Source of the DNA: Burkholderia sp. 4M9327F10
GTDB taxonomy: Bacteria; Pseudomonadota; Gammaproteobacteria; Burkholderiales; Burkholderiaceae
Reading direction: 5' to 3'
Assembly: GCF_005503145.1 (NCBI RefSeq)
Contig: NZ_SCNV01000013.1
Span: forward strand, 62,001-126,000
Length of the DNA: 64,000 bases
Position 1 is the stretch's first letter. Each line of letters begins with the position of its first letter. The notes under the pieces are model-generated. The model was not told where the DNA came from. It searched no databases and was given only the letters and a program-made list of their open reading frames with translations. Below are positions 17,461 to 27,562 of this stretch, piece after piece. A program made the translations under genes and the position numbers.

Positions 17461-19344
17461 TCAGGAAACCGTGTCGGCTTCTGCAAGCGCAGTAGCCGCC
17501 GCCCCGCTTCCGCGAACCGCCGACACGAGCAGGCGCGTGTACGGATGAACCGGGCTGCCGAATACCTGCTCAGGCGCGCCCTGCTCGATCAGCCGCCCCT
17601 CCTTGAATACCAGCACGCGGTCGCTGATGTGCTGCACCACGTCCAGATCGTGCGAGATAAACAGCAGCGCAGTGCCTAGCCTAGCCTGCAATTCGCCGAG
17701 CAGGTCGAGCACTTGCGCCTGCACATACACATCGAGCGCCGACACGGGTTCGTCGCATACGATCAACGCCGGTTCCGGCGCGAGCGCCCGGGCAATCGCA
17801 ATACGCTGACGCTGCCCGCCGGATAGCGACGGCGGACGACGGTCCAGAAAAGCCGCCGACAGTCCCACCTGTTCGAGCAAACCAACCGCGCGTTCCGTCG
17901 TCTGCTGCTTCGACAGGCCCTGGGTGAACAGGCTCTCTTCGAGCAAACGCCGCACGGTGTAGCGCGGATCGAACGAACTGAGCGGATCTTGCGGGATGTA
18001 TTGCAAGCGGGTCCGCAACGGCGTGCGATCGCGCTCGCGCACCTCGTGGCCGTTCCACTTCGCGCCGAGCAGGCGCACCTCGCCCGCGTCGGGTTCGAGC
18101 AGGCCCAGCACGATGTTCGCGCACGTGCTCTTGCCCGAACCGGACTCGCCGACAATGCCGACCACCTCGCCTGCGCCGACCGTGAACGATACGTCTTCGA
18201 GCGCGGTGAAGCGCTGTTTCGGATCCGCGCCCGGGCGGCGATAGCGCTTGCCGATCCCCTCTACATCGAGCACGGTTCGGCTTGTATCGCGATGACGCAC
18301 AGGCAACGGTTCGCGCAGGATGGAAACCGCGCCGCCTGGTGTCGCGACGCCCGGCTCCGTGCCGGGCGTCCGCACCTCATCCGTACCCGCCACGAAGCGC
18401 GCCGAACCGAGCCGGTATCCTTTCGAGCCGGCCGAGGGCCGCGCGGCCAGCAGTTGCTTCGTGTACGGATGGCGCGGGCTGGTCAGCACCTCGTCGTATG
18501 TCCCGGCATCGACTACGATCCCGTCATGCATCACCAGCACACGATCGGCGATACCCGCCACCACCGACAGGTCATGACTGATCAGCAGCACGCCCACCCC
18601 CTGCTTCAGCCGCTCTTCGAGCACGGCCAACACCTGCACCTGCACGGTGACATCGAGCGCGGTAGTGGGCTCGTCGGCAATGATCAGCGCAGGCTGACCG
18701 GCCACCGCCGAGGCAATCAATGCGCGCTGCCGCAAGCCGCCGGACAACTCATGGGCATGCTGCCGCGCCCGCTGAGCCGGATCGGGAATGCCGACGTCGG
18801 CCATCACCTGCTGCACCCGCTGCGCAATCTCCCTGCGGCTGCGCAGCAAGCGGTGATGCGCGATCACCTCGCCGACCTCCGCGCCGATCGTGCGCAGCGG
18901 GTCGAGCGACACCTGCGCGTCCTGCATCACGAGGCCCGCGAATGTGCCGCGCAAGGCTCGCCAGTCACGCTCGCGAAACTTCAATGCGTCGCGCCCGCCG
19001 ATCAGGAAGCGCGCCGCCTCGACTACCGCATCGTGGCCCGCCAGGCCGAGCAGGCTACGTGCAGTCAAGCTCTTGCCCGAGCCCGACTCGCCGACCAGCG
19101 CAACGCATTCGCCGGCATGAAGTGTCAGGTCGACGCCTCGCACGAGCGGCGCGCCGCCGTTGGCATGGCGAAAGCCGATGTTGAGCCCCGTAATCTCAAC
19201 GAGCGGCTGTTGCGCGGAGGTGATCCCGGCAACCCCGTCCGTCCCGGGCGACGCTTCCGGCTTATCCCGTGAGCCACTGAATTCTCGCCTGCGTAGCACG
19301 CTGTCGTGCTCCCTGCGCTCTATCCGCTCCGTAGCCGCCGTCAT
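17461..19344 (-). CDS. Fused two-domain ABC ATPase for peptide-type importer (GsiA/DppDF-like)
   Basis: 627 residues holding two complete ABC cassettes, as in the glutathione importer ATPase GsiA. Walker A VGESGSGKSLTARSLLG with signature LSGGLRQRALIAS belongs to the first; VGESGSGKSTCANIVLG with [15 protein letters not shown] to the second, each followed by an oligopeptide-type C-terminal extension (SPRHPYTKQLL, SPVHPYTRLLV). The ATG at 19344 overlaps the stop of the DppC-like permease by four bases and is preferred over an upstream in-frame start inside that gene. The protein powers import through the permeases encoded just upstream. Confidence 0.92.
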   Translation of the reverse strand: MTAATERIERREHDSVLRRREFSGSRDKPEASPGTDGVAGITSAQQPLVEITGLNIGFRHANGGAPLVRGVDLTLHAGECVALVGESGSGKSLTARSLLGLAGHDAVVEAARFLIGGRDALKFRERDWRALRGTFAGLVMQDAQVSLDPLRTIGAEVGEVIAHHRLLRSRREIAQRVQQVMADVGIPDPAQRARQHAHELSGGLRQRALIASAVAGQPALIIADEPTTALDVTVQVQVLAVLEERLKQGVGVLLISHDLSVVAGIADRVLVMHDGIVVDAGTYDEVLTSPRHPYTKQLLAARPSAGSKGYRLGSARFVAGTDEVRTPGTEPGVATPGGAVSILREPLPVRHRDTSRTVLDVEGIGKRYRRPGADPKQRFTALEDVSFTVGAGEVVGIVGESGSGKSTCANIVLGLLEPDAGEVRLLGAKWNGHEVRERDRTPLRTRLQYIPQDPLSSFDPRYTVRRLLEESLFTQGLSKQQTTERAVGLLEQVGLSAAFLDRRPPSLSGGQRQRIAIARALAPEPALIVCDEPVSALDVYVQAQVLDLLGELQARLGTALLFISHDLDVVQHISDRVLVFKEGRLIEQGAPEQVFGSPVHPYTRLLVSAVRGSGAAATALAEADTVS

Positions 19345-20234
19345 CGCGTGCGCCCCTCGAAGTTGCGTTGCAGATACTTGCCGAGCACCGAGAACGCGAT
19401 CACCGTCAACGTGATCGCCAGTCCCGGGAACACGCTCGGCCACCACGCGACGCGCAGTACATCGCGGCTTTCCGCCAGCATGACACCCCACTCCGGTGTC
19501 GGCGGCTGCGGACCGAGGCCAAGGAAGCTCAACCCCGACACCGCGATAATCGCCGCACCGATATCGATGGTCGCAATGACCGGCACGGCGCTCAACACAT
19601 TCGGCAGCAGATGCCGGAAAAATACCTGCCGGCGGCTGAGCCCGGAAGTCACGGCATGCGTCACATAGTTGGCACGACGTACCAGTTGGGTGCGGCTGCG
19701 CACCACGCGTCCGAACTTCGGAATGCCGGCAATGCCCACGGCAATCGCAATGTTGACAATGCCCTGCCCGAGAAACGTCACCACGAACAGCGACAGCAGG
19801 ATGGACGGAAACGCCGACAGCACGTCGAAGGCGCGCGACGCCGGCTCATCGATCCACCGGTTGCCGAGCCCGGCCGCGATCCCGAAGACGAGGCCGATCG
19901 CGAGACTGACAATCATGCTCGCAAGCCCGATCAACAGCGAATAGCGCGCCCCGTAGATCACCCTGGCGAACACATCGCGGCCGATGCGGTCGGTGCCAAA
20001 CCAGTGTGCCGCGTCCGGCGGCTGCAGGCTTTGCGTGACGGCACTCACCAGTGGGTCGTAGTGCGTCACCCAGCGGGGCAGCGCGAGCGCGAAGGCCAGC
20101 AACGCGAGGAACACCACCGCGGCGATCACGCCGGGCGGCCAGATTCTGCGCCGGCGTGCAGCGGGAACGCCCGCGCCCGCTTGCGTATCGCGGCCAGCGA
20201 TCAGTTCGGGCCGGACGGAATCGGAAGCACTCAT
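19341..20234 (-). CDS. Peptide-type ABC permease, DppC-like
   Basis: 297 residues, inner-membrane protein with an N-terminal hydrophobic segment after a charged cytoplasmic tail, then the BPD_transp_1 region. HWFGTDRIGRDVFARVIYGARYSL and SFLGLGPQPPTPEWG are hallmarks of DppC/GsiD. It overlaps genes on both sides by four bases (ATGA at 19341-19344 and 20231-20234), so the three transporter genes are translationally coupled. Confidence 0.93.
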   Translation of the reverse strand: MSASDSVRPELIAGRDTQAGAGVPAARRRRIWPPGVIAAVVFLALLAFALALPRWVTHYDPLVSAVTQSLQPPDAAHWFGTDRIGRDVFARVIYGARYSLLIGLASMIVSLAIGLVFGIAAGLGNRWIDEPASRAFDVLSAFPSILLSLFVVTFLGQGIVNIAIAVGIAGIPKFGRVVRSRTQLVRRANYVTHAVTSGLSRRQVFFRHLLPNVLSAVPVIATIDIGAAIIAVSGLSFLGLGPQPPTPEWGVMLAESRDVLRVAWWPSVFPGLAITLTVIAFSVLGKYLQRNFEGRTR

Positions 20235-21148
20235 CGGGTATTCAGCCTCGGATCGATAAACAGGTAGGCGACATCGAGCAGCGTCGAAATCGCCACATGG
20301 ATAAAGGCGGCCAGCAGCACCACCGCCAGCACCACCGGCAAGTCCTGCGACATCACCGCGTTCAGCGTCACCGTGCCGATGCCGGGCCGTCCGAACATTT
20401 TCTCGGTGATCACGGCGCCTCCGAGCAGGCTGCCGATCAACCAGCCGCCGAGCGTGACGACCGGCAACAGCGCGTGCCGCAACACATGCCGCACCCGCAA
20501 GGCGAACTCACCCAGCCCGCGCGCACGAATGGTCGTGACGAACGGCTGGTCGAGCGCCTGTTCGAGCGCCTCACGCATCACCTGTGACAAAACGCCGGCC
20601 GTCGGCAACGCGAGCGTCACGGCCGGCAACACGAGTGAGCGCCAGCCCGCCGCACCGGAAACCGGGAAGACGCGCCACTGGAACGACAGCAGGATCAGCA
20701 ACAGCATGCCTAGCCAGAACACCGGCGTCGACGTGAAGGCCAGTTCCAGCACGGAAGCAATGCGAATGCTCCAGGCGCCGCGCCCGGCGGTCAGCGTCGC
20801 CACCGTTACGGCGATGGCAAAAGCCAGCAAACCGGCCGCTATCGCAAGCTGCACGGTCGGCCACACCTGGCTGCCGAGCACTTCCGTGACCGGCTGCTGC
20901 ATCACGTACGACGTCCCCAGGTCGCCGTGCAGCAAGCGCACGAGGAAGTGGCGGTATTGCCAGCCGAGGCTGTGGTCGAGTCCCCATTGCGCGCTGATTG
21001 CCTCGCGCAGTCCGGGATAGGACAGATCGCCGGCCAGCACGTCTTCGATACGGCCGGGCAACGCGTGAATCGCCGCAAACGTGGCGCTGGCGGCCAGCCA
21101 CAGCACCAATACGCTGGTCAGCACGCGCACGAGAATTTTCTTCAGCAT
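20231..21148 (-). CDS. Peptide-type ABC permease, DppB-like
   Basis: 305 residues with six or so membrane spans. N-terminal LKKILVRVLTSVLVLWLAASATF and the C-terminal HVLRHALLPVVTLGGWLIGSLLGGAVITEKMFGRPGIG are typical of DppB/GsiC. A GGAG site sits before the ATG. It lies 33 bp downstream of a lipoprotein binding-protein gene, forming a complete binding protein-B-C-ATPase importer at 17461-22846. Confidence 0.93.
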   Translation of the reverse strand: MLKKILVRVLTSVLVLWLAASATFAAIHALPGRIEDVLAGDLSYPGLREAISAQWGLDHSLGWQYRHFLVRLLHGDLGTSYVMQQPVTEVLGSQVWPTVQLAIAAGLLAFAIAVTVATLTAGRGAWSIRIASVLELAFTSTPVFWLGMLLLILLSFQWRVFPVSGAAGWRSLVLPAVTLALPTAGVLSQVMREALEQALDQPFVTTIRARGLGEFALRVRHVLRHALLPVVTLGGWLIGSLLGGAVITEKMFGRPGIGTVTLNAVMSQDLPVVLAVVLLAAFIHVAISTLLDVAYLFIDPRLNTR

Positions 21149-21181
21149 CGTATCTCCGCTCAGCGCTTCGGCAACGAGGCC

Positions 21182-22846
21182 CTAGCCGGCCGTATTCGAG
21201 ACCCACAGGTCGTAAGAACTGGTCGGCGAATCAAGGCCCGGTTCAAACGCGATGCCATGGATCGTGCTTTTCGCCGCAAGGTGATACGCCGGGGCGAACA
21301 GCGGCACGATGAACGCCTGGTCGACCGCGCGTTGCTGGATCTTCGCCAGCAGGGCGCGCCGCTCCGGGCCGACCGGCAACAGGCGCGCCTGGTTGATCTC
21401 GGTGACGATGGTACGGTCCGGGTTGCGGATGGCGTTGTACAGGAAGCCTTTGTCGCCGAGCATGTCCCACAGCTCCATGGCGACATCCGACGGGTTGTCG
21501 GTGTTCGGGTAGATGCTCCAGATGCCGGTGGCCTTTTCGTTGGCGAAGTCGCCCGCCGTGTTGATATGCAGCCGCAGATCGAGCCCCACGTTCTGGCGCA
21601 GCTCGGACTGCATGGCGCGGATCAGCACGTCGCGGCTGTCGCGCACATAAGGCTGCGGGTAGCCGACCTCGATGCTCAGGCGCTTGCCGTTGCGGGTGCG
21701 AAAGCCGTCGGCGTCGCGCTGGGTCCAGCCCGCTTCGTCGAGCAGCTTGTTGGCCTCGGCGACGTGGTTCCCCCACGTGCCCTTCAGACTCGGGTCGTAG
21801 TCGGCATTGTCCGGACCGATGTCCGACCAGGCGCGCCGCACGGTGCCCAGATAGACACTCGTGACGATCGCGTCGAGATCGAAGCCGTCGCGGATGGCGC
21901 GCCGCACGCGCACGTCGTCGGCCGGCGCCGCCGTGTAGTTGATGTTCAGCGTGAACGACGTGGCCGAGGACGGCCCGGTCAGATACTGGAAGCCCTCCAC
22001 CTTGTCGAACACCGTGATGTCGGTCGGCTGAACCCCTTCGATCAGGTCGACCTGGCCGGAACTGAGCGCCCCCGTGCGCACCGATGCTTCGGGCAGGAAA
22101 CGATACGTCACCTGGTCGAGATAGGCCGGCCCCTGATGCTGCGCATAGGCCGGCGCCCAGTTGTAATGCGGATTGCGCACGAAGGTGGCCGATTGACCGC
22201 GCTGGTAGCGCTGGAACACGAACGGTCCGGTTCCCACCAGACCCGGGCCGCCTGCACACAGATCGGTATTCGAGGCCAGCGCCTTCGGCGAAAGAAAGCC
22301 GAGCTTCACGCTCGAGAGGGATTCGAGCGTCGTCGAATCCGGCTGCTTCAGTACGATCGTCACCACGGTCGGCGAGACGACCTCGGTGTGGTCGTACTGC
22401 ACCAGCAGCGAAGCCGAGGCCGAAGTCGTGCTCACATTTTTGATGATGTAGTCGAAGTTCGTCTTGACCGCCTGCGCATTGAACGGGCTGCCGTCAGTAA
22501 AGGTGACGTCGTCGCGCAGCGTGAAGGTGTAGCGCTTGCCGTCGGCGGAGACCTGCCATGACTTCGCCAGCCAGGGGCCATAACTGCCGTCGGCTTTCTT
22601 GGCGATCAGCGAATCGACAAAGTTGCGGATCAGGAAGAAGGCGTTTTGCTGCGAGGCCTGATGGGGATCGAAGCATACCGGCTCGGTCGTCACACCCCAG
22701 GTGAGCGAGCCGCCTGAGACCGGGTGTGTGGACGCCTGTTGTTCCGTATTCGCGACGCTCTTCTGGCAACCTGTCAGCATCAGTGCCGAAAGCAGTGCCA
22801 CGGCTGCGGCAGCCATGGAGAGCAGCGGGGGAAATCGTGAATTCAT
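21182..22846 (-). CDS. Peptide-type ABC substrate-binding lipoprotein (SBP_bac_5)
   Basis: 554 residues from the ATG at 22846, which follows an AGGAATC site. A lipoprotein signal is clear: hydrophobic AAAAVALLSALMLTGCQKS with Cys as the lipidated residue. The family motif is FTDGSPFNAQAVKTNFDYI, near residue 110, and VGTGPFVFQRY near residue 190. Unlike the four Tat- or Sec-exported paralogues in the window, it belongs to a complete transporter and is diverged in sequence. It lies 54 bp downstream of the SsuA gene, so the sulfonate and peptide-type transporters may share one transcript. Confidence 0.92.
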   Translation of the reverse strand: MNSRFPPLLSMAAAAVALLSALMLTGCQKSVANTEQQASTHPVSGGSLTWGVTTEPVCFDPHQASQQNAFFLIRNFVDSLIAKKADGSYGPWLAKSWQVSADGKRYTFTLRDDVTFTDGSPFNAQAVKTNFDYIIKNVSTTSASASLLVQYDHTEVVSPTVVTIVLKQPDSTTLESLSSVKLGFLSPKALASNTDLCAGGPGLVGTGPFVFQRYQRGQSATFVRNPHYNWAPAYAQHQGPAYLDQVTYRFLPEASVRTGALSSGQVDLIEGVQPTDITVFDKVEGFQYLTGPSSATSFTLNINYTAAPADDVRVRRAIRDGFDLDAIVTSVYLGTVRRAWSDIGPDNADYDPSLKGTWGNHVAEANKLLDEAGWTQRDADGFRTRNGKRLSIEVGYPQPYVRDSRDVLIRAMQSELRQNVGLDLRLHINTAGDFANEKATGIWSIYPNTDNPSDVAMELWDMLGDKGFLYNAIRNPDRTIVTEINQARLLPVGPERRALLAKIQQRAVDQAFIVPLFAPAYHLAAKSTIHGIAFEPGLDSPTSSYDLWVSNTAG

Positions 22847-22900
22847 CGACTGCGATTCCTGTAAAGAGAGCGGATAACTTTTGCGCAAACAGAAGGCGCT

Positions 22901-23896
22901 TCAGACTTTCGCCAGATAGTCGGTCACGGTGACTTTCTGCGGCAGCACGTTGCGGGCGGAAAGCCAGTCGGCGGCCGTCTGGAACGTCTTCAGGAATGCG
23001 GTGTCCTCGACACTGTGCATCGTGTAAGTGCGCTTGAGCGCAGCCAGCGTGTCGCGCACCTCGATGCTGTAGCCACCCTTCTGCTGCGCGATCGCCTCGG
23101 TCTCGGCCGGATGCTCCGATGCCCATTGCGCTTCGGCTGCATACGCCGCGTTGACCGCCTTGACCAGCGCAGCGTTGTCCTCGGCGAACTGACGCCGGGT
23201 CACATACGAATTGAAGTCGATCTGGAAGTCCAGATCGCGTCCTTCGAGAAACACGTTGTGCGCCTTGTACTGGTCACGTGCAATGTCGACACCCGGGCTC
23301 CACATCGACCATGCGTCGATCTTCCCCTGGCCGAATGCCGGCGCCGCATCGGGCGGATTGAGGTAGACGATGTTGACCGAATGACGGTCGACGCGATGCT
23401 TTTCCAGCGCGGCCAGCAGCAGGAACTCGCCGAGCCCGGAACGGTTCACCGCAACCGTCTTGCCGACCAGATCTTCGACGCGGTTGATACCGGAGCCGTC
23501 CTTCGCGATCACCGCGGTGGTGCGCGGATCGACCACGCAAAACTGCGTGAACACCAGCGGCGAACCCGCGATCATCGCGGCCAGCGCCGGTGTGGTGCTG
23601 CCGCCGAAGCCGAAGTCCGCGCTATTGCCTGTCACAGCCTGCAGCGACGGCGCATGGTTCGGAAACGGGCCGATCCATTCGACCTTGATGTTGTCCTTCG
23701 CCAGCAGCTTGACGAATTCGCCGCGCTCCTTGGCGAGTTGCGGCAGGCCTCCGAGACCCCAGCCGAGGCGCACGGTATCGGTACTGCGGCGTGCGCAGGC
23801 GCCAAGCCCGGTAGCGAGCGTCGCCGCCGCGAGTGTGGTTTGCAGGAAGCGACGCCGGGATAGCCGTGACGTCGACGGTTCAAGGAGCGTGGACAT
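22901..23896 (-). CDS. ssuA: Aliphatic sulfonate/nitrate-type ABC binding protein
   Basis: 331 residues. The N-terminus combines a twin-arginine motif (SRRRFLQTT) with a probable lipobox (GLGAC), so it is exported folded and perhaps lipid-anchored. The body matches the SsuA/TauA family: VRLGWGLGGLPQLAKERGEF, VTGNSADFGFGG, VEDLVGKTVAVNRSG, and a C-terminal helical part. Third gene of a permease-ATPase-binding protein operon (ssuCBA order). Its ligand is probably an alkyl or aryl sulfonate; taurine or another sulfonated compound is equally possible. Confidence 0.85.
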   Translation of the reverse strand: MSTLLEPSTSRLSRRRFLQTTLAAATLATGLGACARRSTDTVRLGWGLGGLPQLAKERGEFVKLLAKDNIKVEWIGPFPNHAPSLQAVTGNSADFGFGGSTTPALAAMIAGSPLVFTQFCVVDPRTTAVIAKDGSGINRVEDLVGKTVAVNRSGLGEFLLLAALEKHRVDRHSVNIVYLNPPDAAPAFGQGKIDAWSMWSPGVDIARDQYKAHNVFLEGRDLDFQIDFNSYVTRRQFAEDNAALVKAVNAAYAAEAQWASEHPAETEAIAQQKGGYSIEVRDTLAALKRTYTMHSVEDTAFLKTFQTAADWLSARNVLPQKVTVTDYLAKV

Positions 23897-23955
23897 GAAT
23901 GAGTGCAGTGAAGAGTGGTGATTCGAAAAGACTGTGCATGCTCAAACCGGTAGCG

Positions 23956-24672
23956 CTAGGCGTCGGACTCGGCTGCCGCCCCCAGTTCCGCCAGCAGCGC
24001 CTCGCGCAAAGCCGTAGCGTCACGATGACCACGCTGCGCATTCGCTTCGTGGGAGACGCGGTACTCGGCGGCAATCGCACCGTTGCGCATGATCAGCGCG
24101 CGATCGGCCAGCGCGATGGCCTCGTCGACGTCGTGCGTCACCAGCAGGACACCAGGCTGATGACGCTCGACCAGCCGCTTGATGAGGCGGTGCATCTTGA
24201 TGCGGGTCAGCGCATCGAGCGCGGCGAACGGCTCGTCGAGCAACAGAAGGCGCGGCTCCTGCACCAGCGCACGAGCCAGCGCGACACGTTGCGCCTGGCC
24301 ACCGGAGAGGTTGCGCGGCCAGTCTTCGAGACGATCGGCAAGGCCGACTTCGCCAAGCGCAAGCTGCGCGCGCGCCTTGGCCCCGGCGTCCGGCAGACCC
24401 AGCGAAACATTGCGCCAGAGGGTTTCCCACGGCAGCAAACGCGGCTCCTGGAACACCACCGCGGGGAGGCGCGGGCCGTCGATGCTGCCGCCGTCGATCG
24501 CGTCGAGCCCGCACAGAGCGCGCAACAGCGTGGTCTTGCCGCAGCCGCTCTCACCGAGCAGCGCCACGAACTCGCCGCGGCCGATCTGCAGATTCAGGCG
24601 ATCGATGACGGTTCGCTGTCCATAGTTACGCCGCAGGTTGCGCACCACGACGGCCGGTTCAACGGCGCTCAT
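23956..24672 (-). CDS. ssuB: Sulfonate-type ABC transporter ATP-binding protein
   Basis: 238 residues from the ATG at 24672, which overlaps the permease stop by four bases. Walker A LLGESGCGKTTLLRALCG, signature LSGGQAQRVALARAL, Walker B RLLLLDEPFAALDAL and the H-loop TLVTHDVDEA-type segment are all present, with the FQEPRLLPW Q-loop typical of the SsuB/TauB group. It energises uptake with the neighbouring permease and binding protein. Confidence 0.92.
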   Translation of the reverse strand: MSAVEPAVVVRNLRRNYGQRTVIDRLNLQIGRGEFVALLGESGCGKTTLLRALCGLDAIDGGSIDGPRLPAVVFQEPRLLPWETLWRNVSLGLPDAGAKARAQLALGEVGLADRLEDWPRNLSGGQAQRVALARALVQEPRLLLLDEPFAALDALTRIKMHRLIKRLVERHQPGVLLVTHDVDEAIALADRALIMRNGAIAAEYRVSHEANAQRGHRDATALREALLAELGAAAESDA

Positions 24673-25559
24673 GCTTTCGCTCCGCGTGCGTAATTGCTGT
24701 GCCACGCGAGCAGCCGCCGCTCCAGCGCACGGGCGATCGTATCGGCGAGCACCCCGATCAGCGCGTAAATCACGATCGTCATGACGATCACATCGGTACG
24801 CAGGAACTCGCGTGCGTCCATCGCCAGAAAACCGATGCCGCTCGTGGTTGCAATTGTCTCGGCCACGACCAGCGCGAGCCAGGCGGTCGTCAGCGCATAG
24901 CGCACGCCGGCAAGCACCGAAGGCAAGGCGCCCGGCAGCACGATCCGGCGAATCAGCTTCGAAGTGCTCAGTCCGGTGACGCGGCCGAGCTCGATCAGCT
25001 TCGGGTCGACCTGGCGGATGCCGGACACGGTGTTGATATAGATCGGAAACATGACGCCTAGCGAGACCAGAAAAATCCTGCCAACCTCACCGACGCCGAA
25101 CCACACGATCACAAGCGGCAACACCGCGAGAAACGGCACGGCGCGCAACATCTGGATATTGCGATCCAGAAAGGCTTCGGCGAGCCGCGAGAAACCGACG
25201 GCGGTGCCAAGCGCAAAGCCCAGCGTTCCTCCGATCACGAAGCCGCTCGCTGCGCGCAACAGGCTGACGCCGAGGTCGGGCAATAACTGGCCGTGCTTCA
25301 CCAGTTCGAAGGCGGTTTGCGCAACCCGGGTTGGCGCGGGCAGCACCTGGGGCGACAACGCCCCCCAGCGCGCCAGCAACTCCCAGATTGCAAACACGGC
25401 GAGCGGCATCGACCACGAGATGATCCGCAGCGCGCGCTCGCTGGTCAGGCGCCGCAAGCGCCCTGCCCGCGGCGCCACGGACTCCTGCCGGATTGCTGCA
25501 GAATCCCCAGCCTCGGGCCAGTCAGCCGGCACAGGCGGGCGCCCCAAAGTTTCAGCCAT
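24669..25559 (-). CDS. ssuC: Sulfonate-type ABC transporter permease
   Basis: 296 residues from the ATG at 25559, preceded by a GGAA site; a longer in-frame start at 25670 lacks support. BPD_transp_1 permease with EAA loop GRVTGLSTSKLIRRIVLPGALP and terminal residues of the SsuC type (FLAMDAREFLRTDVIVMTIVIYALIG). It heads the ssuCBA operon. The gap up to 25775 is AT-rich around 25670-25722 and includes a TATGCATA palindrome (25713-25720), a likely regulatory area. Confidence 0.92.
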   Translation of the reverse strand: MAETLGRPPVPADWPEAGDSAAIRQESVAPRAGRLRRLTSERALRIISWSMPLAVFAIWELLARWGALSPQVLPAPTRVAQTAFELVKHGQLLPDLGVSLLRAASGFVIGGTLGFALGTAVGFSRLAEAFLDRNIQMLRAVPFLAVLPLVIVWFGVGEVGRIFLVSLGVMFPIYINTVSGIRQVDPKLIELGRVTGLSTSKLIRRIVLPGALPSVLAGVRYALTTAWLALVVAETIATTSGIGFLAMDAREFLRTDVIVMTIVIYALIGVLADTIARALERRLLAWHSNYARGAKA

Positions 25560-25775
25560 CGCGATATTTCCTTTGATCGTCTGCGCCCGAGACACTTCAG
25601 GCGAGTGGCGCGAGCCGCGCGTCTTACCGATGCAGCCCACGCAGCAGCGCAGCGACCGATACCGCTTCACATATTAATCAAAAGATAAAATGCGGAAACC
25701 ACATAATTCTTATATGCATAGCAGGTGCCGCGACGAAGCGGTTCGCGCCACCAGCCGGCCCCGCGCGGCAGCGCC

Positions 25776-27560
25776 TTAAACGAGGTAGTAAAGATTCGCC
25801 ACGCGCTGCGGCGGCTGCGTGCGGCCGGCGCAGTGAGGACAGGTATTCGCCTCGCCGAGCAATGCATACGCGTATCGGACGGCGCGAACGGTCGCCGACC
25901 ACGTCTCGTCCTCTTCCGGGAAGAATCGCTCCGCCGGATACCAGGCGGTAAAGCGCAGATTGCCGAGCACGGTGCGAAATTCGGGTCGCAGTCCGGCGAG
26001 CAGCACGACCAGACCGTCCTTTTGCGCCTCGCGCAAAAAATGCTCGAGCCGTTCGATGCAAACGACGTCCGGGTTTCTCACCCGCTTGAAGCGCAAGACC
26101 AGGTAGCGAACGCCTTGCTGCTGCACCCGCTCCTTCAGCTTGTCAAAATAGCGGTCCAGCTCGGGCGCTGCGCCGAAGAAAAACTCGCCCTCGAAGTCCC
26201 ATACGGCCACCGCGGTGCAATCCGGATCGCTGGATTGCCGTTCGCGTACCACGGCTTCCGGGCTCACGACCAGTTCTGTCACCTTCAGCCGTGCCGCACG
26301 CGGCACAAACAACAGGATCGACAGCGCCACACCGATCAGGATCGAGAACTCGACACCGATCAGCAGCGCAGCCAGCGTCGTGACGACGACAAGCCCCGCG
26401 TCATAGCGCGAGGCACGCAGCGTATAGCGCAGACGCTCGATATCGACGAGACGCACTGCGGTGACGAGCAGCAGGCCGGCGAGCGCCGCCTTCGGGATAT
26501 AACGTGTCAACGGGGCAAGCGCCAGCACGGCGAGCGCCACCGCGACCGACGTCACGACACCCGAAAAGCGCGTCACCGCGCCCGCCTGGTAGTTGATGGC
26601 CGAGCGTGACAGCGAACCCGAACCGGGCAGGCAGCGAAAGAAGCCTCCCACCAGGTTGGCAACGCCTTCGGCAAGACACTGCCGGTTGTAGTCGAGCGGC
26701 TGACGCGTATGGTGCGCAATCGACTTCGCGATCGACAGCGCCTCGAGCAGGCCGAGAAACGCGATCGCCACCGCGCTCGACGAAAGCTGGCCGATCCAGT
26801 TCCAATGGATCTCGGGAATGTGCGGCGACGGCAGGCCGGCTTTCAGCGAACCGATCACGGCAATCGCCGTGCGCCCGCCCTCGCCAGGCCGCGACCACCC
26901 GAGGCCGAAGGCAACCGTGGCGACGATCAACAACGTCACGAACATATCCAGCTGCGGCAGCCGGTAGCGTCGCACCGCGCGGCGCAGCAGCACGGCCAGC
27001 AGCACCGACGCCGCGCTGATGGCGAGCGCTTTCAGATTGAGCGGATCGCCGTGAACCACGGTCAGCCAGAGCCGGTAGAGCACATGCTGATGGCCCGTGC
27101 CCTTCTCGCGCACGCCGAGCGCATTGCCGATCTGACCAATCGCGAGCAGGACAGCCGCGCCCGCCATAAAGCCCAGAATCACCGACTCCGAGATATAGCG
27201 CGTCAGATCGCCGAGTTTGAACACCGCGATGCCGATCTGGATGATGCCGACCATCACGCCGAGCAGAAACATCGCCTCGTAGATATCCGAGGTCGCGTTC
27301 GGATCGAGAAACGCCAGCGCACTGAACACGACTAGCGAAATCGCGCTGGTGGGACCGTTGATCAGGTGCGAAGACGAGCCGAGCAGCGACGCCACTAACG
27401 TGACCACCACAGCCGAATAGAGACCAAAACGCGGATCGACACCGGCGATCAGCGCGTAGGCCATGCCCTGGGGCAGTGAAATGGCCGCGACCGTCAGGCC
27501 TGCGAGCAGATCGCGCTTGCCCTTGTTCCAGTCATAGTTGAAATTGCCGGCCAGCGCCAT
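25776..27560 (-). CDS. SulP-family sulfate/anion permease with STAS domain
   Basis: 594 residues. N-terminal SulP signature LLAGLTVAAISLPQGMAYALIAGVDP (split here: LPQGMAYALIAGV near residues 34-46), about ten to twelve membrane spans, and a cytoplasmic STAS domain from about residue 430 (AVWDFEGEFFFGAAPELDRY). The C-terminus has an unusual short tail with a CPHC motif near residue 577. The ATG lies two bases after the stop of the sulfate-binding-protein gene, so the two are tightly coupled. SulP carriers move sulfate or other inorganic anions across the inner membrane. Confidence 0.92.
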   Translation of the reverse strand: MALAGNFNYDWNKGKRDLLAGLTVAAISLPQGMAYALIAGVDPRFGLYSAVVVTLVASLLGSSSHLINGPTSAISLVVFSALAFLDPNATSDIYEAMFLLGVMVGIIQIGIAVFKLGDLTRYISESVILGFMAGAAVLLAIGQIGNALGVREKGTGHQHVLYRLWLTVVHGDPLNLKALAISAASVLLAVLLRRAVRRYRLPQLDMFVTLLIVATVAFGLGWSRPGEGGRTAIAVIGSLKAGLPSPHIPEIHWNWIGQLSSSAVAIAFLGLLEALSIAKSIAHHTRQPLDYNRQCLAEGVANLVGGFFRCLPGSGSLSRSAINYQAGAVTRFSGVVTSVAVALAVLALAPLTRYIPKAALAGLLLVTAVRLVDIERLRYTLRASRYDAGLVVVTTLAALLIGVEFSILIGVALSILLFVPRAARLKVTELVVSPEAVVRERQSSDPDCTAVAVWDFEGEFFFGAAPELDRYFDKLKERVQQQGVRYLVLRFKRVRNPDVVCIERLEHFLREAQKDGLVVLLAGLRPEFRTVLGNLRFTAWYPAERFFPEEDETWSATVRAVRYAYALLGEANTCPHCAGRTQPPQRVANLYYLV

Positions 27561-27562
27561 GG

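Noticed and set aside
17989..22561. Long plus-strand frames over the minus-strand importer genes (17989-19272, 19368-20267, 20927-22561)
   Set aside because: Antisense shadows of ABC transporter genes with strong motifs; no ribosome sites or conserved segments.
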